Assembly (NCBI GenBank): GCA_024734555.1
Contig: JANPWX010019930.1
Coordinates: 220,090 to 284,089, forward strand
DNA length: 64,000 nt
Reading direction: 5' to 3'
Source of the DNA: Trochalopteron elliotii
Taxonomy: Eukaryota; Chordata; Aves; Passeriformes; Leiothrichidae
Positions 26,033-40,190 of the stretch are shown piece by piece; the stretch's first letter is position 1; the number at the start of each line of letters is the position of its first letter. The translations under genes and the position numbers were made by a program. Under the pieces are notes generated by a model, which ran no database searches, was not told the origin of the DNA, and worked only from the letters and a program-made list of their open reading frames with translations.

Positions 26033-29000
26033 AAAGTCATACAGAGTGAATACCATGGCCCAGAAGAGAAATTTTTGAAGTATATTGTCATCAGCCCTCA
26101 TGGAGGTTTGACTACATCAATACGCAGGAAAGGACTAAGTATGAATGAAATGTATATTTGATTATTTATTAAACTTATTTTATAGAACTGGCATTCAAAA
26201 TGCTTTTCAGTGTACTTTAGTGGCATCCAGATTTCATTCACTTCAGCTTTTGATGTGAAGCAATTACTGAAGAATTAGTTTTGTGTTCAACATCTGAATA
26301 AAACACAGAAACCTTTATGTGATTTTGTGCACATAGGCAGACATTTAAACATCTTTAGCAATATTCACATGTAGTATTTAAACTTGTTTATGAAAGATAA
26401 TAAACATCTTGAACATCTGTCCTGGCATTTCTCTAAAGTGGCTCAAAATAAACTGGGTTTCAGGAAAAAAATCGCATTTACAGGTATCCGATTTCTCTTC
26501 TGAATTCCTGAAAGATCAATGATATTTGTTTGTGGGTATTTTCCCAGCTTGTTCTTACGCTTGGATGAACAAGGGCCACATTCCACATTTTTGTCTTGCA
26601 CAGTCTGGTTTGCACATTGTGGGGCAGTTGCTTTGGAAAGCTACAGTAAATTCAACTTTCAGGGGGAAAATTGGACTTTTATGGAACTGCTTCAGGGCCA
26701 AGGTGCATCAGAGGTGCTCTGAGTCTAGGAGAGAACATTCCCATGTGATCCAGGCATGCCTTGGCCTGGCTGCAGTGGGCACCAGCTGAGCTGGAGATGA
26801 TCAGAGATAGAGGGGCATCCTCTGCCCCAGAAATCCAGGACAGTTTTAATTTCCAGAAAATCACAGGCACATTAGGAAGAAACTTCTTGAAATTTCTTGG
26901 ATATTCCTGGCTCTTGGATTAGAAGTAGGAAATCCAGCTAAAAAAGGAAACAAAACAAAACAAAATAAAACAAAACAAAAAGCTGTGAAGTAGTTTGGAA
27001 ATTTAACCAAATTAATGTAAATCCCAACTGATTTACTATTAACATGGATTCCTGAGCTTTATATAATTATCTCCTTTTTTGCATTTAATGGGATTTTCAT
27101 AATTGTTTTAGTCAGCTCTTGAAATTCAGTTTTCTGGTTTCTGCTATGCAAGTTGGTTGTTATCATCTCTTTGCACTTTCTAAACCACTTAGAGGGAAGA
27201 AGAAGAACAGTGAATTTCAGATATTGAAATAGTAATAGAATCCATAATAAAAACATATAAATACACACTTGCTTTCCATCTCCTGTGGAGAGGAAATTTT
27301 TGTTTACTTGTGAAATTGGTTACAGATGGGACAGGAACTGCCATAAGCATCTCACAGCCTTTCATTGCTGAGTCTCTTCTGAACTGCAGAGGCCACATTT
27401 TCAGAAGCATAAATGATTGAGTAACTGTCATTAACCAGATGACATAAAATAGAAGAAGAGTTAGAAGCCCCTATTCAGCTGTAAATTTCTTGCTAGGTAG
27501 CAATTAATTTTTTTTCAGAAGCTTTCAAAATCCAGCATCTGAGAATTTCTACTAGGAAGAATCCCACATTGTATACATTTGATAACAGTGGCTAATGGGA
27601 ATTTACCTTACTCATATGTTTGGGTTTTGATTTCATTTTTTAAAAATATGAATTAAGTTGTCCTTAATAAAAAAAGCCTTAGGAGAAAATAAATATGAAA
27701 GGGTTCTACTGTTCATAGATCTTCCTCTGGCAGCAGTAAAAAACTGTGTCTTCTCTAAACTAAATATTTTCAATATAGAAGAAATGAGAAGCAGAGTCAC
27801 TGTGCAGCAGTGCCATTGTGTTTGCTATTGTTTTTGTGGTAAAGTAGTACAATTATGTTACTAGCAGACTAATGATTTGTTTTTTCTCCGTCTAGCCAGA
27901 AAAAGCATGCACATAAGTAAGTTCAGGTTTAAGTGCCAGACATTTCTGTAGAAAAACTGAACCCAGAGATTTCTAACTGACTGTGAAATATAACCCCTTC
28001 CTGTTAACCCCATGAATGCATATTTGACCATTTTTAACTGGATAAATTAACATAGCAATGTCAACTCAATCCTTTTTTTGAAACAAAGTATCCTTTTTCT
28101 TTTTCATTGCCAATTAGTATTCACAAGAAAAGACTTTTATGGGAATCTTTTTTTCATTATCACAGATTTTTGTGTGCTTTTTACCTTGTGCCTTGTTAGC
28201 TGGGTCTTCTGTATTTCCTTCCCAGCTAAAGACAATGGAAAGAACCTATAAATATAATGAAAAAGCCTTAAAATAAGCCTAGATTGTACTCAGGAGCAGT
28301 AAATCAGGAATACCACTGGGGTTTTTTGATGCATCCAGAGCGCTGTCCCACAAAGTTTCAGGATAAAGATAATTAGCTATTAATTTACCACAGCAAACTA
28401 TGCTATTACAATCACACTGCCCAGGGAAAGCAAGTTCTAATTGCTTCAGCACATTTCCAAATGAAATAATTATTCCATCCAGAGTGTGTGTTTGTCTAGC
28501 AATTGTCACTTATTAATTATAGAAATGGAACATGTTGCATCTGGGGGAATTACAAAGAGATGATGTAATCTGAGCAAGGGATGCTGCCTGGGAAGCAAAC
28601 AATAGTGCAAAAAAACCTCAAAGGCTGTGCAAAAATGGGCAGATAAATGGTATTTCTGGCCATCTTGTGCACATGACAGTTGCACTGTCCAGTGGTTCCT
28701 GAGAGCCCACCAAGAATGTACATCATTCTTTAAATGCCTTTTTAATGCACTTGAGGGCATAAGGGCATTTTTACGCCGTTATTTAACAAAAAATCAAAGG
28801 CAAACCACTTCTCTCATGTACACAGAAATTGACACCCATGCAGTTGCATGCAGTAGGTTTCTTTCTGCTGCTACTTCACTTCTGAGGCAGGAGTAGGCTG
28901 ACCTCTTCTTGAAATGCCATCTCTAGAAGAAATCAGATTAGAAAGGTCAAGATGCCAATGACTGGAACTGATCATCAGCAGTGTCTTTTTCAGAGCTGAG

Positions 29001-29804
29001 TTGTTTATCAAACACACCTGTTTGTTCCCCTTTTTCTTGGTCTCCTATTGTTTTTTAGACACTTCTAAACAGGTCTGGAAAACAAGTAAAACTGCAAAAA
29101 GTAAAAAAATAAAGGCACACATCTACACCCATATTGATTTTTTTGCCAAGTGCTGGAGAAACACTTCTAAAATATTATCTGTATTTCCTACCATACTCTT
29201 GCAGGAAATTTCACCAATTGATTTCATAAGCATGCAAAACTTTACAGTACAGTTCATATGTAATAGTCTCCTTGTTCCTCCCCATCCCCACCACCTGCTG
29301 TGTAGTCTGAAAATTAGGAGAGCAAAATTCGGCACTGATTTTTAATGATTCATTCTTAGTCATCCAGAATAAATGTCTTGCAATAAAATGTCATAAAATT
29401 ATTAAAATTATCTAATCTCTTCAGGCACATAATTTCATCTGTGTAATTTTTTCTCCTCAGTTAATTTTTGGGGCACTAAGATTGCAGCAATAAAGGCTCC
29501 GACATATAGAACAATTATTTGTTTTTCCCAAATTGATGTTTCCTTTTTTTTTCAAATTGTGATTATGCAAAGTTATTTACAGAGCAAAAGAATTAAAATT
29601 AGAAGGGCACACTCTGATAGAGTCTAAACCATAGAAAGAAGGAAGGAAGAGTTCCCTCAGTGTATTCTGGGGAATATGCTGAAATTTACTTAATGTTCCT
29701 GCAAAGAAAGAGCAAAAGATCAATCCTATGACTGATGCATATTTTGCTTTTTTATTTCCTGTTTTTCCCCTCACGTTTTTTGTGGCTTTCCATTTCAAAT
29801 TAAG
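26033..29804. other. AT-rich non-coding stretch
   Basis: No gene or transposon recognised, apart from the CAAAA array at 26942-26980. Open frames at 26519-26789, 28506-28760 and 28627-28896 overlap on opposite strands and have no recognisable domain. Confidence 0.5.
26942..26980. repeat. (CAAAA)n pentanucleotide array
   Basis: About seven units of CAAAA with one T substitution. Confidence 0.9.
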
Positions 29805-30081
29805 CACACAGGACAAGATAAAATGGTCTCAATTTGCATTTGCTCAGGAGCAGTCTAGATTTGATATTAGGAAAAAGTTCTTCCCTGTAAGGGTGGTCAG
29901 ACAATGGAATAGGCTGCCCAGGGAAGAGAGGTAATCAACATCCCCAGAACTGCTGAAAACCCATGTGGATGTGGCACTTTGGGAATATGATTTAGAGATG
30001 AACATGGTGGTGGGGAGGTCATTGGTTGCATGCAGAGATTTTAGAGGTCTTTTCCAATCTTTATAAAGTTATGATTCTATG
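29805..30081 (+). mobile_element. CR1 LINE 3' end with ORF2 C-terminal remnant
   Basis: A sense copy starting near 'cacaggacaagata' and ending 'atgattctatg' at 30081. The frame ending at 29934 preserves the ORF2 C-terminal signature SRFDIRKKFFPVRVVRQWNR followed by LPREE, which closely follows the family pattern. The rest is the 3' region typical of the CR1 type ending 'ggtcttttccaa...atgattctatg'. It is 5'-truncated to under 300 bases. Confidence 0.92.
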
Positions 30082-33000
30082 CTTGTATCACACAACCCTT
30101 ACAAGGTCTCATGTTTATTTTATGGATTATTTATCAAAGTGACACGATAACAAAATGTGTGTTTTTTCTATGTCATTTCATCATTTTTTCTCACTTATCC
30201 TGGGCTTTACAGACAAGGCTGAATTAATTATTCCACATCTATCTTGGAAGACAAGGAGTTTGCTCAGAAGTAACACTTGGTATTATTTGAAGATGAGGGG
30301 AGTGCACAGGCCAGGCAGGGTTTTGAATTGCAGGTTCAGTTCCCTGTAATGGACTTGACTGTGCAACAAAACATCAATAAATTTAAGGTGAGTCTTTAAA
30401 TCACAAGATGTGTGGTGACTTCAAATGAACCCTGCTATTCCGCATTCCTAACAGACATAAAATCCTGCAAAGGAGCCTTTGCATCTCTAAGGTAGTAGAC
30501 AGATGATGGTAAATTATATATCAGAAATGAAGAAAACCATGTTAAACTTGTATGATTTTTTTAGGCCATTTTGACTTTTGTTGGATGGTTTTAAATCTCT
30601 ATCAGTTTATGAATCTCTGATTTTTAGGATAAATGCATACCTGCTATGTTCTAGCTTTTCTTCTAAGTTGTCATGTACTTCTGAAATAATGAGGAGGACT
30701 GGGGAGGATCTAAAGATTGAAAGTTGATAATCACATGTGAGAGAGTGAGAAGATCATTGAGACATTAACACCTCTCTATACACTAGTATTCTATTATTTT
30801 GTACATTCTTCGTATTAGTCTATATTCTTTCAATAAACCTTACTTTTGTACCCAACTGTAGTAAGCAGTGATGTAGTAATAAAGACAAATTTTAAATGGT
30901 TCCACTTAAAATGTGCACATTTCACTTGCCTTTTAAACTTGAATTCAGTCAGAATAAAATTTACTGTTTCATGTAAAAGTGGCACAGAGTGGAACCTTTA
31001 AATTACTCCTAGAAAAAAAAGTGAGGGACAAGGGGGAAGGAAAGAATAAGAGGGGAGAGTATTCTAAAGTAGTTTTCCTGTGATGCCTCATTTTTACTAA
31101 CATTGCCTAAAGATTGCTGTTTTGTGTTGTCTAAAAATTATTTATTGCGTTTACTTTTCCCTGTGATTTTTTCAAAGATTATTGAAACACACTGTCAGTT
31201 CTCTAACACAGTTTTAAGGAATGGCTCACATGGACTTCAAATCTTATTCCTGTAGAATAGGCTTGCAGGAGTAAAACTCTTATTCAAGGTACTCTTAGAG
31301 AAAAGAAAAGCAAATTCTCTACTCTGAGAAGGAAAGCTAAGGAACCCAGGTTATATTTGAAAAAGATATTGTAGAGAAACAAATCTGTCTATCAAGGAGG
31401 AAATAAAGTAAAGATGGAAGAAAGTCATTCCACAATATGCATGGTGCTCATGAGCCAGGTTTGAACCCTTTTTATCCCATACCGATTCATTGCATAAGCA
31501 TGGCAGTTTCAATTTAAAGCTCTTAGCTTTCTAAGGCATCTAAGACTATTTACAGAATCCTGGACAACTCACTGTCTTCCTGTCTTGTAGTTCTCCTGGA
31601 GGGAGTTTGCTGTTCCCAAACCCAGTGCATATTTTGGAAACCTGTGTTTCACGTCTCAGAGATTCATGTTCTGGAACTTGATGTTATTGTATGGGGTAAA
31701 ATAGCCTTGCTGCTGTTGTATAATTACTTAGACTATTAAAGAAAAGCTATGTTGGCTGTCCGAAAACCCCATATTTTCTATGGCATATGGAAATTTATGT
31801 TGTAGAGGCTGCATGGGTTTAGGTTTCCTTTTCTTGTATGAAATCTTATTCCAGGCCATTGGTAATAGTTGCCTCCAAAGTCCTGCCTGGCATTGGGGTG
31901 GTGGTGGCATGACCCTGTGTCATGATGGAGGCTGTCATGGATAAGGCTGTGCCCTACAGAGCTTGTATTTATAAACTTTTGTTTTGGGGAGGAACATAAA
32001 TGATTTCAATGTTGTCGGAAACACTGATATTCACATCTCTGTTCTGCAGAATGTGCTGCTGCATACTACCTTGTGCAAATTTGTAGTTTATAGGAAAATA
32101 AGTAGTGTTTGACTTGTGCCTCTTCACAGGAATCTGAACTCCTATTTTTTCTCAGCAACAGTAACACTTGTGTTCAGAGAGAATCATTTTTACAGACAGA
32201 GAAATAGGAAATATTGATTGCTACCTTGTCTAATGCATAATCTTTTTGCAAAAGAAGTGACACAGTTTTTAATTACTGTGCTGCCTGTCCCAATTTCTGC
32301 ATTAAATTCCTGTTTTTACACAGGGATTTGAATTTTTGAAAGGAGGAGGAATTGAAGAGAGGATCAAGTTTGTTGAAGGACCACAAGCAACAAATACTTT
32401 CTTAGCAACAATACTGTCTTATTTTCCCTCTGTAAGTGAATACAAGGGTGTAGGTGTGTCTGGTCTGCAGATTGAATTTATTAGTCTCTGTAATTTAATG
32501 ATGATTCTGTTTCTTACTGCACACCACTTCAGCTTTGATTCATGGCTGCAGTTTCTTGGCCATAAGCTGGATAAATCTTTTTGCTCCTTTTCCTTGTCAC
32601 TATACAGCAAATTGAAGAAGAGGAGTTTGTTCTTATTAACAAGTCTGAAGACTCATGTCTATATATCTCTTTGTACTGTTTTTGAAAACAAGTTTTCCTA
32701 AAAGGTCCAAATAATATTTATTACAAAAATCTATTTTTTCCCTTAATATAGTAATCTTTAAATTAATCTTTCTGTTAGAGACTTTACAGACTCACACATT
32801 CTATGGCATCTTTAATTGCACTACGATCTGTCAAAGTCATTAGGGTTTTTGTCACCTTGGTGTCAGTTATTCATTATATTTATATAATTAATATGCCTCT
32901 CTGCTTGCTATACTAATGTGGTATTAAAATTCATTTGCTTTATTTGCTATTAGTTGGGGATGATTTGGATTGCGTCAGTACAGTGTTTCCCACCTTCTTT

Positions 33001-36000
33001 CCAATCTGATTCATATGAGATTACATAATAACCTACAAAAATTCTATTCAAGTTAGAAAAGCAGTCTAAAATCTGTTTAACAGCTTTAACTGTAGGAAAA
33101 ACTCATTATATGTATAGCCATTGTCATGTATTCTAAGAGAAAACACAGCTAATGAGAAACATGCCACAATGTTCTATTTAAAAAAAAATAGCTTCCAAAG
33201 ATGTTTATCTTTCACCATCCTGTTTGCTGTTATTAAAAAAAAAGTTATTTCTGAGAAGTTGTCTGGAGGAGAATATTAAACAACTGACTCAGAAAGTTTA
33301 TAAAAATGAATTTGTGGTCCTCCAATATTTGCACAGCAAACGTGAGTTTGAGATAACTGCTGTCAGTGATGGAAGTCAAATACTCTCTGCAATCCATGCT
33401 GAAAACCCAAACATTTACATCTGTAGAGTTCATGGAAAAGGTCAAGTGAATGATAAGGAAAAATGAACATCTGATTGTTACTATCTAGAACTATCATGAA
33501 GATTGAAATAAGAATAATTGCAAATCCTGAAAATCTGTTTTTATGGTTGCAAGATTGCTGATTTCTGGTGATGTTTGTGTACAAGTGTGTTTCTATCTCC
33601 ATTGCAATAACAGGCTCTTATGTGACTCTTTTTTTTTTCCAATTTAAGTCTGAAAATTCAGCCTTAGAAGAATTTATCTTAGAGGATCTTGCCATTTGGG
33701 GAATTTAATTATCCATATGTAGAATTATAAATCCTTCAGCGTCTCTGATTTCACACGGAGTGTGTCTGCACGTACAACATCTCAGGCTTTAATTGAGCTA
33801 ACTTGTGTAATGGACCTGGAATATCCAATTTACTCTATCCAGGCTACTTGAACTTAGTGAAAGAAAAGATTAACAGAGAGGGCATTGATTTGGCAAACAA
33901 AATCTTTTGCAGAAACAGAAGAAAAAGAATGCAATCTTTCAAATATTTAGTTTCACTGCCCATTATTTATCTTTGTAAATATAGCATTTTCTCCTACTGG
34001 AATGTACAGGTTTAGAAGTTATTTGTCAATTGTGTTGTTAAAAAAGAAATGCAAGAGGTTGAAATGTAACTATTGAGGCCACATCTGCAAAATACATATT
34101 CCAAAATGCAGTGATTTTCTGTTAGCTTTGGCTATCCCACATGAACAAGGATTTGTCCTCTGTTAAAACTACATCAGACAATATGAAAAGAGTAAGACTC
34201 AAGAATAAAACTGTTTTCAATAAAACTAAAAACTGTAAAATTTCTATAACCAGTTAAATGGGCTTTAAGGCCTCTTCTTATAAAAGTGAAAATTGTATAA
34301 ATAAAACCACATTTATTCTTTCCAGGCTGTGGTTTACTTGAATTTGTTCTATTTTCTACTTGATGTTTCTGCTGGTGTTCAATCTATGAAGAAATGGTTC
34401 CTCCAAAGGCCTTTAATAACTAAACTAGTTCAGTTTGATAATATGTGGGGGTTTTGTTTTGAGTTTTTTTGTCTCTTTTTCTGTTTGTTTGTTTTTGTAA
34501 TAAAAGGTATTGAAAGAAATTCTTTCAGCTATTTTCTTAAAAAGCTGACTTGTTTCTCTGTGAAAGAATTCAGAGGGGCAAGTAAGTTTTCTCTGGAATG
34601 ATCTGCAAACTTTAAATAAAAGACAAATTTATAGCCACCAGAGCTTGATAGAATACTTGCAACTAATATTTTTCAAAAAAATCGTTTATATTACATGACC
34701 TTAAACACTCTTATTCAATATTATAGCCTGAGATTTAAAAAAACCACAACATTTACTGTGAAAATTTCAAAGAAACTTTGGTGTGTACAACTTCTGTCTC
34801 AATTTCTGTTTACAAAGACATTCACAGTACTTTGAAAAACACCCATGAATTTGCCTTCTGAGAGATGTAAATATCTCTAAAAGAATTAATTGAACATATT
34901 CCTGTGCTGAATCCCTTATTCAGCTAAATTAATGAGGACAGTAAAATGATGTTGTATCTTGGGACTTAACTTTATTCATCTGAGCTGTACAATAACCTTT
35001 GCTTTCAAAAAAAAAAAGAGAAGAAAGGAAGAAAGTCTATAAGAGATTCCTTTTGAAGACTTTTTAGTCTTGATTTTATTCACTGGGTTTTCATCTCCTT
35101 TGCAGAACCAGAAGAAAGTCAAGCCAGTGTTGTTTAGCAGTATAGGAAAACAAAATTCTTGTTTTTCACAGCTGCTGTGTTGGTGTTTCTTCATCCAGCA
35201 CTCTGCCTCAAACCCTTGTTGAGGTCTGTGGAGCCAGTTTCCAGGCCTTTGAGATGCTTTTGGTCAGTTTTCTAACTCACTTTCGGAACAGTCAGAAAAA
35301 TAGCCTTTGTTTTGGATAGCAGCAATAATTTTAGATATTACACCTTGAAAGTATGATTTTGATTTTTTTTTCTAACTAGATAATATTTCTTCTACATTAA
35401 AACCTGAAATCAAAACTTTTTAAATTCATGAATATTTATTTGTTAACACAATATAAACTAGGTGCTATTGTTGTCACGTGACACTCATCAACAGGTGGGG
35501 TTTTTTTTACCAGTACTAATCAGGGGAATGCCTAAGTATACATGTGGTGTATTTTAAACCCTTATTAAAGACGAGTTAGAAAATCAAGGTATGATCATCA
35601 TGGTCATGAACATGACCCTAGATTCCACCGTGGGGATGGAGGTGTTTAAACCATCCCTTTACGGCAAAGTTGCTGTGGAAGTGGCATAATTAATTTTGAA
35701 TGGTTTAATTGAAGAGAATGGTCACAGATAAAGTCAGATCAGAGCTACATTTTGGCCATAAATTGTAGTCATGTGGTTGGGCAAGTATAAATTTTTTCTG
35801 ATTGGCTTCTTTTTGTTTTTTTCCTTGAGGTGAAATTTCAAAGAGCATGTTTACAGAGATAAACTCTCTTGTCCATTTGATTTTTGTTTCTTTCCTCAGA
35901 GTGAGCAAACTTCACCAGGGCTGGTGGGGATTGAGGTGGCCAAAACCACAGGATGGTGGGTGGAAATATGGATTTGAGCACCTGAACCCTGAGTGGAAAA

Positions 36001-39000
36001 TGAACCATTCATTTCCAGAGTGAAACTGAGGCACCATAAAAATACGGGCCCAGTCTCATGATCACAATATATTTTAGGAAAGAACTCTTCAAGGATCCTG
36101 GTACTATCCTTACTTAGAGATCCCATTTTCAAATAGTGTCCCTTCTGTGTTATTTCACCCCACTAATGGAATAGTTTCAAAGACTTAGAAAGAGACAATT
36201 TTTGTTCAGGACAAGACTTCTGTGTCTCTCTGAAGAAAAAAATTACAATTAACAAAAATGGAAGGTTAAACATTTTCCCATCAAGTCTGGATTTACCAGA
36301 ATCTGAGTTAGATGGCAGCTGAAATTATAGTTTTGGGCATTTCTAGAGGTAGATGACAAAAGTTTTTAGAAGACTTCATTTTCTTCTGGTTGGGATCTGG
36401 GGCTTTGTCTATATGAACTTACACGTATTAAATACTTACCATTTTCATATTCTGAAAAAAAAAGTCAACCTCAAATTAATAAAAAAATTTAAACAGATCC
36501 CTGTTTCCAATAAAATTTCAGCACAGTTCACAGAAAGATCTCGCTGAAGAAGGAACGTGGTACGATTTATACTCAATAGATTCACCTGACTGATCTGAAT
36601 GTTTTTGGCAGCCCATTTATTTAAATAACCTGAGGCTTTCTTTGCTTACAAACTGATAATCAGCTCCTAGGCTGTGGGAGTTCCAAAGTACTTCTTAGTG
36701 TTGGCTACATGCAACAAATGTAGTCCTATTTTCAGCTGTGCTCAGAAGAGAGATTGTTTTCTGGAAGGAATGAAGTTCGAGATTTCTTTGTGTACAATCC
36801 TAACCCCCAGGGTAGAGCTTATTTCACCTGCCTGTTTCATCCATGATGTAGATTTGGAGACAAACTTAACCACCAATTTTCTCTTTGCAGTCAACAGAGA
36901 AAAATAGAAATTTTTGAAAGGGAATATGACTCATTTAAAATTCCTAAGTGGTGGTGACAATTTTTCTCCAGTACCAACACAAGAATCTAGCTAAGTACAT
37001 TTTAACATCCTGGGCTGGAGTCTGTGTAATCTGTTCTTATTCTGCATTTGTGAAATGATTGAATTTTATCCAGTTACTTCTGTCCTAAGACTCATAATTT
37101 GTGACTGAATGAAATGGAAAATGTTTAAAGCTGTGTGACTGGTACATATATTTCATCTTATAGACTTAAGGTTGCAGCTTAGCTGATAACATTAATTTTG
37201 TCTCTGGAACTACTTTATCTACAGATATTTACTGAAATTCAGCACAAAATACTCTATGTTTGAGGACTGAGTACAGTTGTATCAAATTGATAATTTGGTT
37301 TCTTGTCCTTCATATTTCAGAAGAGTGACAATATGGTATTGAGTATCATATTCATTGTTTAAAGAATTGAATTATCTTTATTTTTTGTGTAAAATGCCAA
37401 ACGACCAATCTTGATTTATTATGTTGAATGAATAACAAACCAAAAATCAGTAATTTGTGGCATCCTAACGTGAAAAACAAAGAAAATTAAGAACTGATTT
37501 TTCCATTAGTAAAAAAATTGTGTCTAATGTTTTCATCTTGCATCCATGTCTTTGACATCAGTCTTATAAATATTTTTCTGTTAGGAATATAATTTCAGTA
37601 ATTGAGGCCTTCTTTTTCTGTCTCAAATTTTTATCAGTAAATGAATTTTTTTTAGCACCATATTAGTTTGGTTTGGAAAAAGCCAACAGCAAGTTCCCTG
37701 CTCTTTTAGGGGCAGGGAACCTTGAATTTATTTTTAAACTCATCAGATACAGAGAATTTTGCATCCATGAAGGAGTGAATGGCTTTTGTTGGGGTAATTT
37801 TTTTGTAGCATTTCCCATGGTACTATGTTTTGGATTTGTCATCAAAACAGTGTTGATAGTGTAGGAATTCTTATCTACTGCTGAACAGAACCTGCACAGT
37901 GTCAAGGAGTTTTCTGTTTCTCACACTGTCCTGACAGATGGAAGTTGGGACTGGGACATCCCATCCATTGTGTCCAAAGAGATGTCCCCCACCACATGGA
38001 GGTAATGAAAATTTCCTGTTTAAAATTACATTCAATTTTTCATTTCTCTACTATCAAGTATAATTTTATACAATTTTAAATGAAAGCAGTTATTCTACAT
38101 GAACATAGAACATACTGTCTTACACATTTTTCTCTATCATCTGACAAACTCTCTGTTGCCACACACCAACCAATATTTTCCCACTAACCAATATTTTCCC
38201 TGGCCTGTCAAATAAATAAAAAATGGACATTGTATTTCATTACATTAGTGAAGTAAAACCATTGTGATTTTGAATCAAGCATTCACCAGCAGAGATTCAA
38301 ATCAGTTCATCAGTTTACATCTCTATTTCACAAATATTTTCAGGCTCATTTGGCAAATTCTGATGTTTTCTTACATAAATTCTTTGGGTACTTTGCAACA
38401 TTAAGCTTTTCTTTTATAATGTATTTCCATTTGCAAAATTTCCTGTGGAGAACAAGCTAAAAACATTGACTTCATCCACAGTGAAAGACTAACATCTATT
38501 CTTTTATAAAACAGCAAACATCTGAATGTTGACAATATGTAAATTGGTGAAAACTAAAGGTAATGAAAGATGATACCTTACACTGAGCCATTGCTAGAGA
38601 AAAATAATTTGTAGAATACATTCCATTTTATCATACATTGATTCAATACAAAGACAATTGTAGTTGATAGTGCAAATATATACACTGTCAAGAGCAAACA
38701 GAGTGCATTTCATTGTTACCCAAAATACAGAATGAGTTAAAATGGATTACAGTATTATTGCCATTATCATGGAATGAAATTTATTTAGCAGTTGGTATGA
38801 AACTTGTTATAAGCTTGTGAGAGATTTGGAAAGTTTACAGTAGGAGACATAATGAAGTTAGGAAAAGAGATATAAAGAAAAAATTTTGTGGTTTATGCGC
38901 CAAATTATATTATTAAAAAAAAAAACAAACCCAGCAAAACCAGAGTTTAAACCTTCTCTTCAGATAATGTCATTGACCAATTTCTGTGTTTTCAACAACA

Positions 39001-39680
39001 AAAATAAATCTTAAAATACAGACCTGTGGATTTCTTTTCATTTTTACCTTAAGTGAAAACTTACAGGAGTTAAACCTGAACATTTGAATTAACTCTTTTA
39101 GGAACAATTTACCTAATTTTATGTCCCACTACTAGAAGGATAAATTACATCTTTGACTGGCAATTGCAATACTATTTACTCTCTTTTGTGGCAATGAAAT
39201 TTAATGGTCTATGCAGATCTATTTGAATAACTTCTAGAACTTCATGGCTGCTGACCTTGTTCTAAGTGAGCCCACATCCAAACCAGCTGTCCCGTAAGCC
39301 ATCACTAAATTACAAAAATAATATAATGCAGGGAAATCAACTGGGGTTTTTTGTAGAATAATGGGGTTGGGGGTCAGAGTTCTAACTGCTAGACCTCTGC
39401 AATATGAATAATACACTACCATTTCTTTCTAACCCTCAATTAGAATCTCACCTGAGTGGCCTACATATGGTCACTCTGATTGGTAAATGCAGTATACCCC
39501 AGGAAATCACAGTCATACACCACTTCATAGCCAGCTGTTAGGACTACAGGTTAATTTCATAATTCTATAAATACATTCCAGCAAAATACCTTTACTGTCT
39601 CACAGCACAATTGCTTTTTGGAAGGCGTGGTTGAAGGAGATCAGAAATGTCATAAAGTGAGTGAGCTTTCATTTTACTCT
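30082..39680. other. Long AT-rich non-coding stretch
   Basis: Nearly 10 kb with no recognised transposon. Apart from the candidate exon at 32324-32431, nothing has coding support. A plus-strand frame at 33224-33466 reads through non-repetitive sequence but lacks splice or start support. A strong acceptor at about 35900 is followed by open sequence but no matching strong donor. Confidence 0.5.
32324..32431 (+). other. Candidate plus-strand 108-bp exon (hypothesis)
   Basis: Acceptor 'ttcctgtttttacacag' (ends 32323) and donor CT|GTAAGTGAA (from 32432) bracket exactly 36 codons. Only the phase-0 frame is open. It begins GFEFLKGGGIEERIKF and ends FLATILSYFPS. The frame stays open beyond the donor to 32701, so it may simply be a chance open frame with a fortuitous donor. 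No family is recognised. Its phase (0 in, 0 out) does not fit directly between the candidates at 18481 and 41443. Confidence 0.3.
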
Positions 39681-40190
39681 TAATCATGGCAGTGATTAAG
39701 TTTGGGCTGGAAGGGACCCCTAGAGGTCTTGACTACAGTCAGCAGGAGCATCTTCAGCTAAACCAGGTTACTCAGGGACCTGTTTGACTTGGCCTTGATT
39801 GTTCTCAGGGATGGGGCAGACACCACCTCTCTGAGTAGCCTGTGCCAGGCTTCCAACACCCTCAGAAAATGCTTTTTCCTTACATCTCACCTGTATCTCC
39901 CTTTTTTAGATGAAAACCATCACTCTTTGTCCTGTTGCTCAAGGCAGTACTAATAGGTCTGTCCCCAAATTTTTTATAAGCTCTGAAGGGCTGAAATAAA
40001 GTCTCCCTGCAGCCTTCTCTTTTCCAGACTAAACCATCCCAGCTCTCTCAGCCTTTGCTCATAGGATAAGGGTTGTATCCCCCTGATAATTTTGTAACCC
40101 TCCTCCAGACCATTTCCAACAGATCCACATCTCTCCTGGACTGAGGACCCCAGAGCTAAATCCAGGCTAGGTCTCATGAATCCAGAACAG
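39681..40190 (-). mobile_element. CR1 LINE 3' half of ORF2 plus 3' end
   Basis: Antisense CR1 copy of about 500 bases. The 3' end lies at the left, where the terminal octamer repeats are eroded. Typical blocks follow: 'gggctggaagggacc', 'gggatggggcagacaccacctctctgag', 'ctccctgcagccttctcttttccagact', 'cccagctctctcagcctttgctcatagga'. The minus-strand frame 40177-39974 retains SYEQRLRELGWFSLEKRRLQ, a diagnostic ORF2 C-terminal motif. It is 5'-truncated and interrupted by mutations. Confidence 0.93.

Noticed and set aside
33224..33466. 80-codon plus-strand frame with mixed composition
   Set aside because: No start context, no splice sites and no recognisable domain; an opposite-strand frame overlaps it.
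35901..36000. Very strong acceptor ('tttctttcctcag') followed by open sequence in two frames
   Set aside because: No good donor pairs with it and no stop-terminated exon looks convincing; kept only as a note.
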